A DNA stretch of 64,000 nucleotides. Source: Calliopsis andreniformis. Lineage: Eukaryota; Arthropoda; Insecta; Hymenoptera; Andrenidae. Under the pieces are notes generated by a model. It was not told the DNA's origin. It searched no databases and was given only the letters and a program-made list of their open reading frames with translations. The position numbers were made by a program, and so were the translations under genes. The DNA is taken from NCBI RefSeq assembly GCF_051401765.1, contig NW_027480440.1, positions 2,542,001 to 2,606,000 of the forward strand, read 5' to 3'. Positions 63,514-64,000 of the stretch are shown in pieces; positions within the stretch are counted from its first letter, which is position 1; each line of letters opens with the position of its first letter.

Positions 63514-63654
63514 GGGGACTGAGTGTTGAGGGTTGAGTGATGAGAATTGATGTTTGTGGATAGAGATTTGAAGATTGCAGACTGAGTATTGCGTATGGAA
63601 AACCCTGAACTGAGGATATTCTATTGAGGATTGAGGATTGACAACTGATTGATG
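63514..63654 (+). repeat. S element 19, B-like
   Basis: 343 bp after S element 18. B-like centre with CCTGAACT for CTCTGAACT, and a terminus of CAACTGATTGATG, the only copy altered in the right arm of the landmark. Confidence 0.88.
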
Positions 63655-64000
63655 AGGACTGACGGCTGAAGATAGAGGTTTCAGGATTGAGGATTCAGGA
63701 TTGTGGTTTGAGGACTGAGGATTGAGGTTTGAGGATTGAGGATTGAGGATTGAGGATTGAGGATTGAGGATTGAAGATTGAGGATTGAGGATTGAGGAAT
63801 GAACATTGAGCATTGAGGATTGAGGATTGAAGATTGAGGATTGGGTATTGAGGATTGGACATTGAGGATTGAGGATTGAGGATCGAGGATTGAGGATTGA
63901 GGATTGAGGATTGAAGATTGAATATTGATGATTGAAGATTGAGGATTGAGGATTGAGGGCTGTGGATTGAGGACGAGGACTGAGGGTTGAGTATTGATGT

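Larger units (their letters stand above)
1..64000. repeat. Heptamer satellite array, unit GAGGATT, spanning the whole window
   Basis: The entire window is a head-to-tail array of GAGGATT, all in one orientation. No inversion was seen. The unit has three G, two A, two T and no C, so the + strand is very C-poor. Position 7 (T), position 1 (G) and position 2 (A) are the most constant; positions 3 to 6 carry most variation. Frequent variants are GAAGATT, GAGTATT, GAGGACT, GATGATT, GAGAATT, GGGTATT, GTGGATT, GAATATT, GAGGTTT and GAGGTCT. Register is broken only by sporadic 6-mers (GAGGAC, GAGGAT, GAGAGT) and rare 8-mers. Both window ends lie inside the array, so its true length is unknown. No tRNA, rRNA, transposon or unique spacer was recognised. 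Satellite identity is certain; host and chromosomal position cannot be read from the sequence. Confidence 0.98.
61656..64000. repeat. Array tail: mosaic of T, A-like S and B-like S
   Basis: Sequence to the right of the 8,658-bp duplication. It starts with material like 51.3-51.5 kb and 50 kb, carries the seventh T element (62,669), and then two S elements only 343 bp apart, one A-like and one B-like. The window ends inside a D string whose GAGGAC 6-mer starts at 63,969. No gene is present. Confidence 0.8.

Noticed and set aside
1..64000. CRISPR array
   Set aside because: There is no alternation of a constant repeat with unique spacers; the spacing is a continuous 7-bp unit.
1..64000. CENP-B box or other known centromere protein motif
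   Set aside because: I saw no match to the TTCG...CGGG pattern. The TTCGAGG in F elements lacks the right half.
1..64000. GAGG and GGAGG strings as ribosome binding sites
   Set aside because: They occur every few bases as part of the unit and are not tied to any start codon.
1..64000. Bacterial heptamer repeat (cyanobacterial STRR type or similar)
   Set aside because: Such repeats are normally short and lie between genes. A gene-free array over 64 kb with nested higher-order units fits a eukaryotic satellite better, although the sequence alone cannot prove it.

Overview
This window is one uninterrupted tandem array of a 7-bp unit, GAGGATT on the + strand (AATCCTC on the other), running off both ends. 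I found no unique sequence, protein-coding gene, RNA gene, mobile element, CRISPR array or conventional regulatory site. Even the most divergent stretches can be cut into heptamers that keep the unit register. The sequence does not identify the organism. Tens of kilobases of short-unit satellite with nested higher-order repeats (HORs) resemble eukaryotic heterochromatin (pericentromeric, subtelomeric or sex-chromosomal). Bacterial heptamer repeats are normally far shorter. That placement is inference.

The array is organised at several levels. Level 1 is the heptamer with a set of recurrent variants (GAAGATT, GAGTATT, GAGGACT, GATGATT, GAGAATT, GGGTATT, GTGGATT, GAGGTCT and others) and occasional 6-mers or 8-mers. 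Level 2 is fixed strings of variants that act as landmarks: element S (141 bp, 19 copies, all the same length), element F (43 bp, 12 copies plus 2 variants), element G (62 bp in the measured copy, 18 copies), element T (35 bp, 7 copies, each with GAATTC) and a D string marked by a 6-mer. Level 3 is kilobase HOR units with offsets of about 2,122, 2,317, 2,680/2,701, 3,596, 5,375, 6,086, 8,658 and 15,672 bp.

Layout: domain A (1 to about 34.9 kb) carries F elements and S subtype A, and is two large related copies, the second expanded by internal duplications. Domain B (about 34.9-48.9 kb) has S subtypes B and C and a 6,086-bp offset duplication. Domain C (about 48.9-61.65 kb) introduces T elements and S subtype D. 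An 8,658-bp tandem duplication with a sharp junction near 52,998 spans the end of B and the first part of C. The tail (61.65-64 kb) mixes T, an A-like S and a B-like S.

All long open frames lie on the minus strand and are by-products of the repeat. The minus strand encodes the cycle I-L-N-P-Q-S-S in every frame without stops, whereas the + strand has a TGA in every heptamer. The interesting biology is in the HOR architecture, the fixed-length S element and the extreme strand asymmetry, not in genes.
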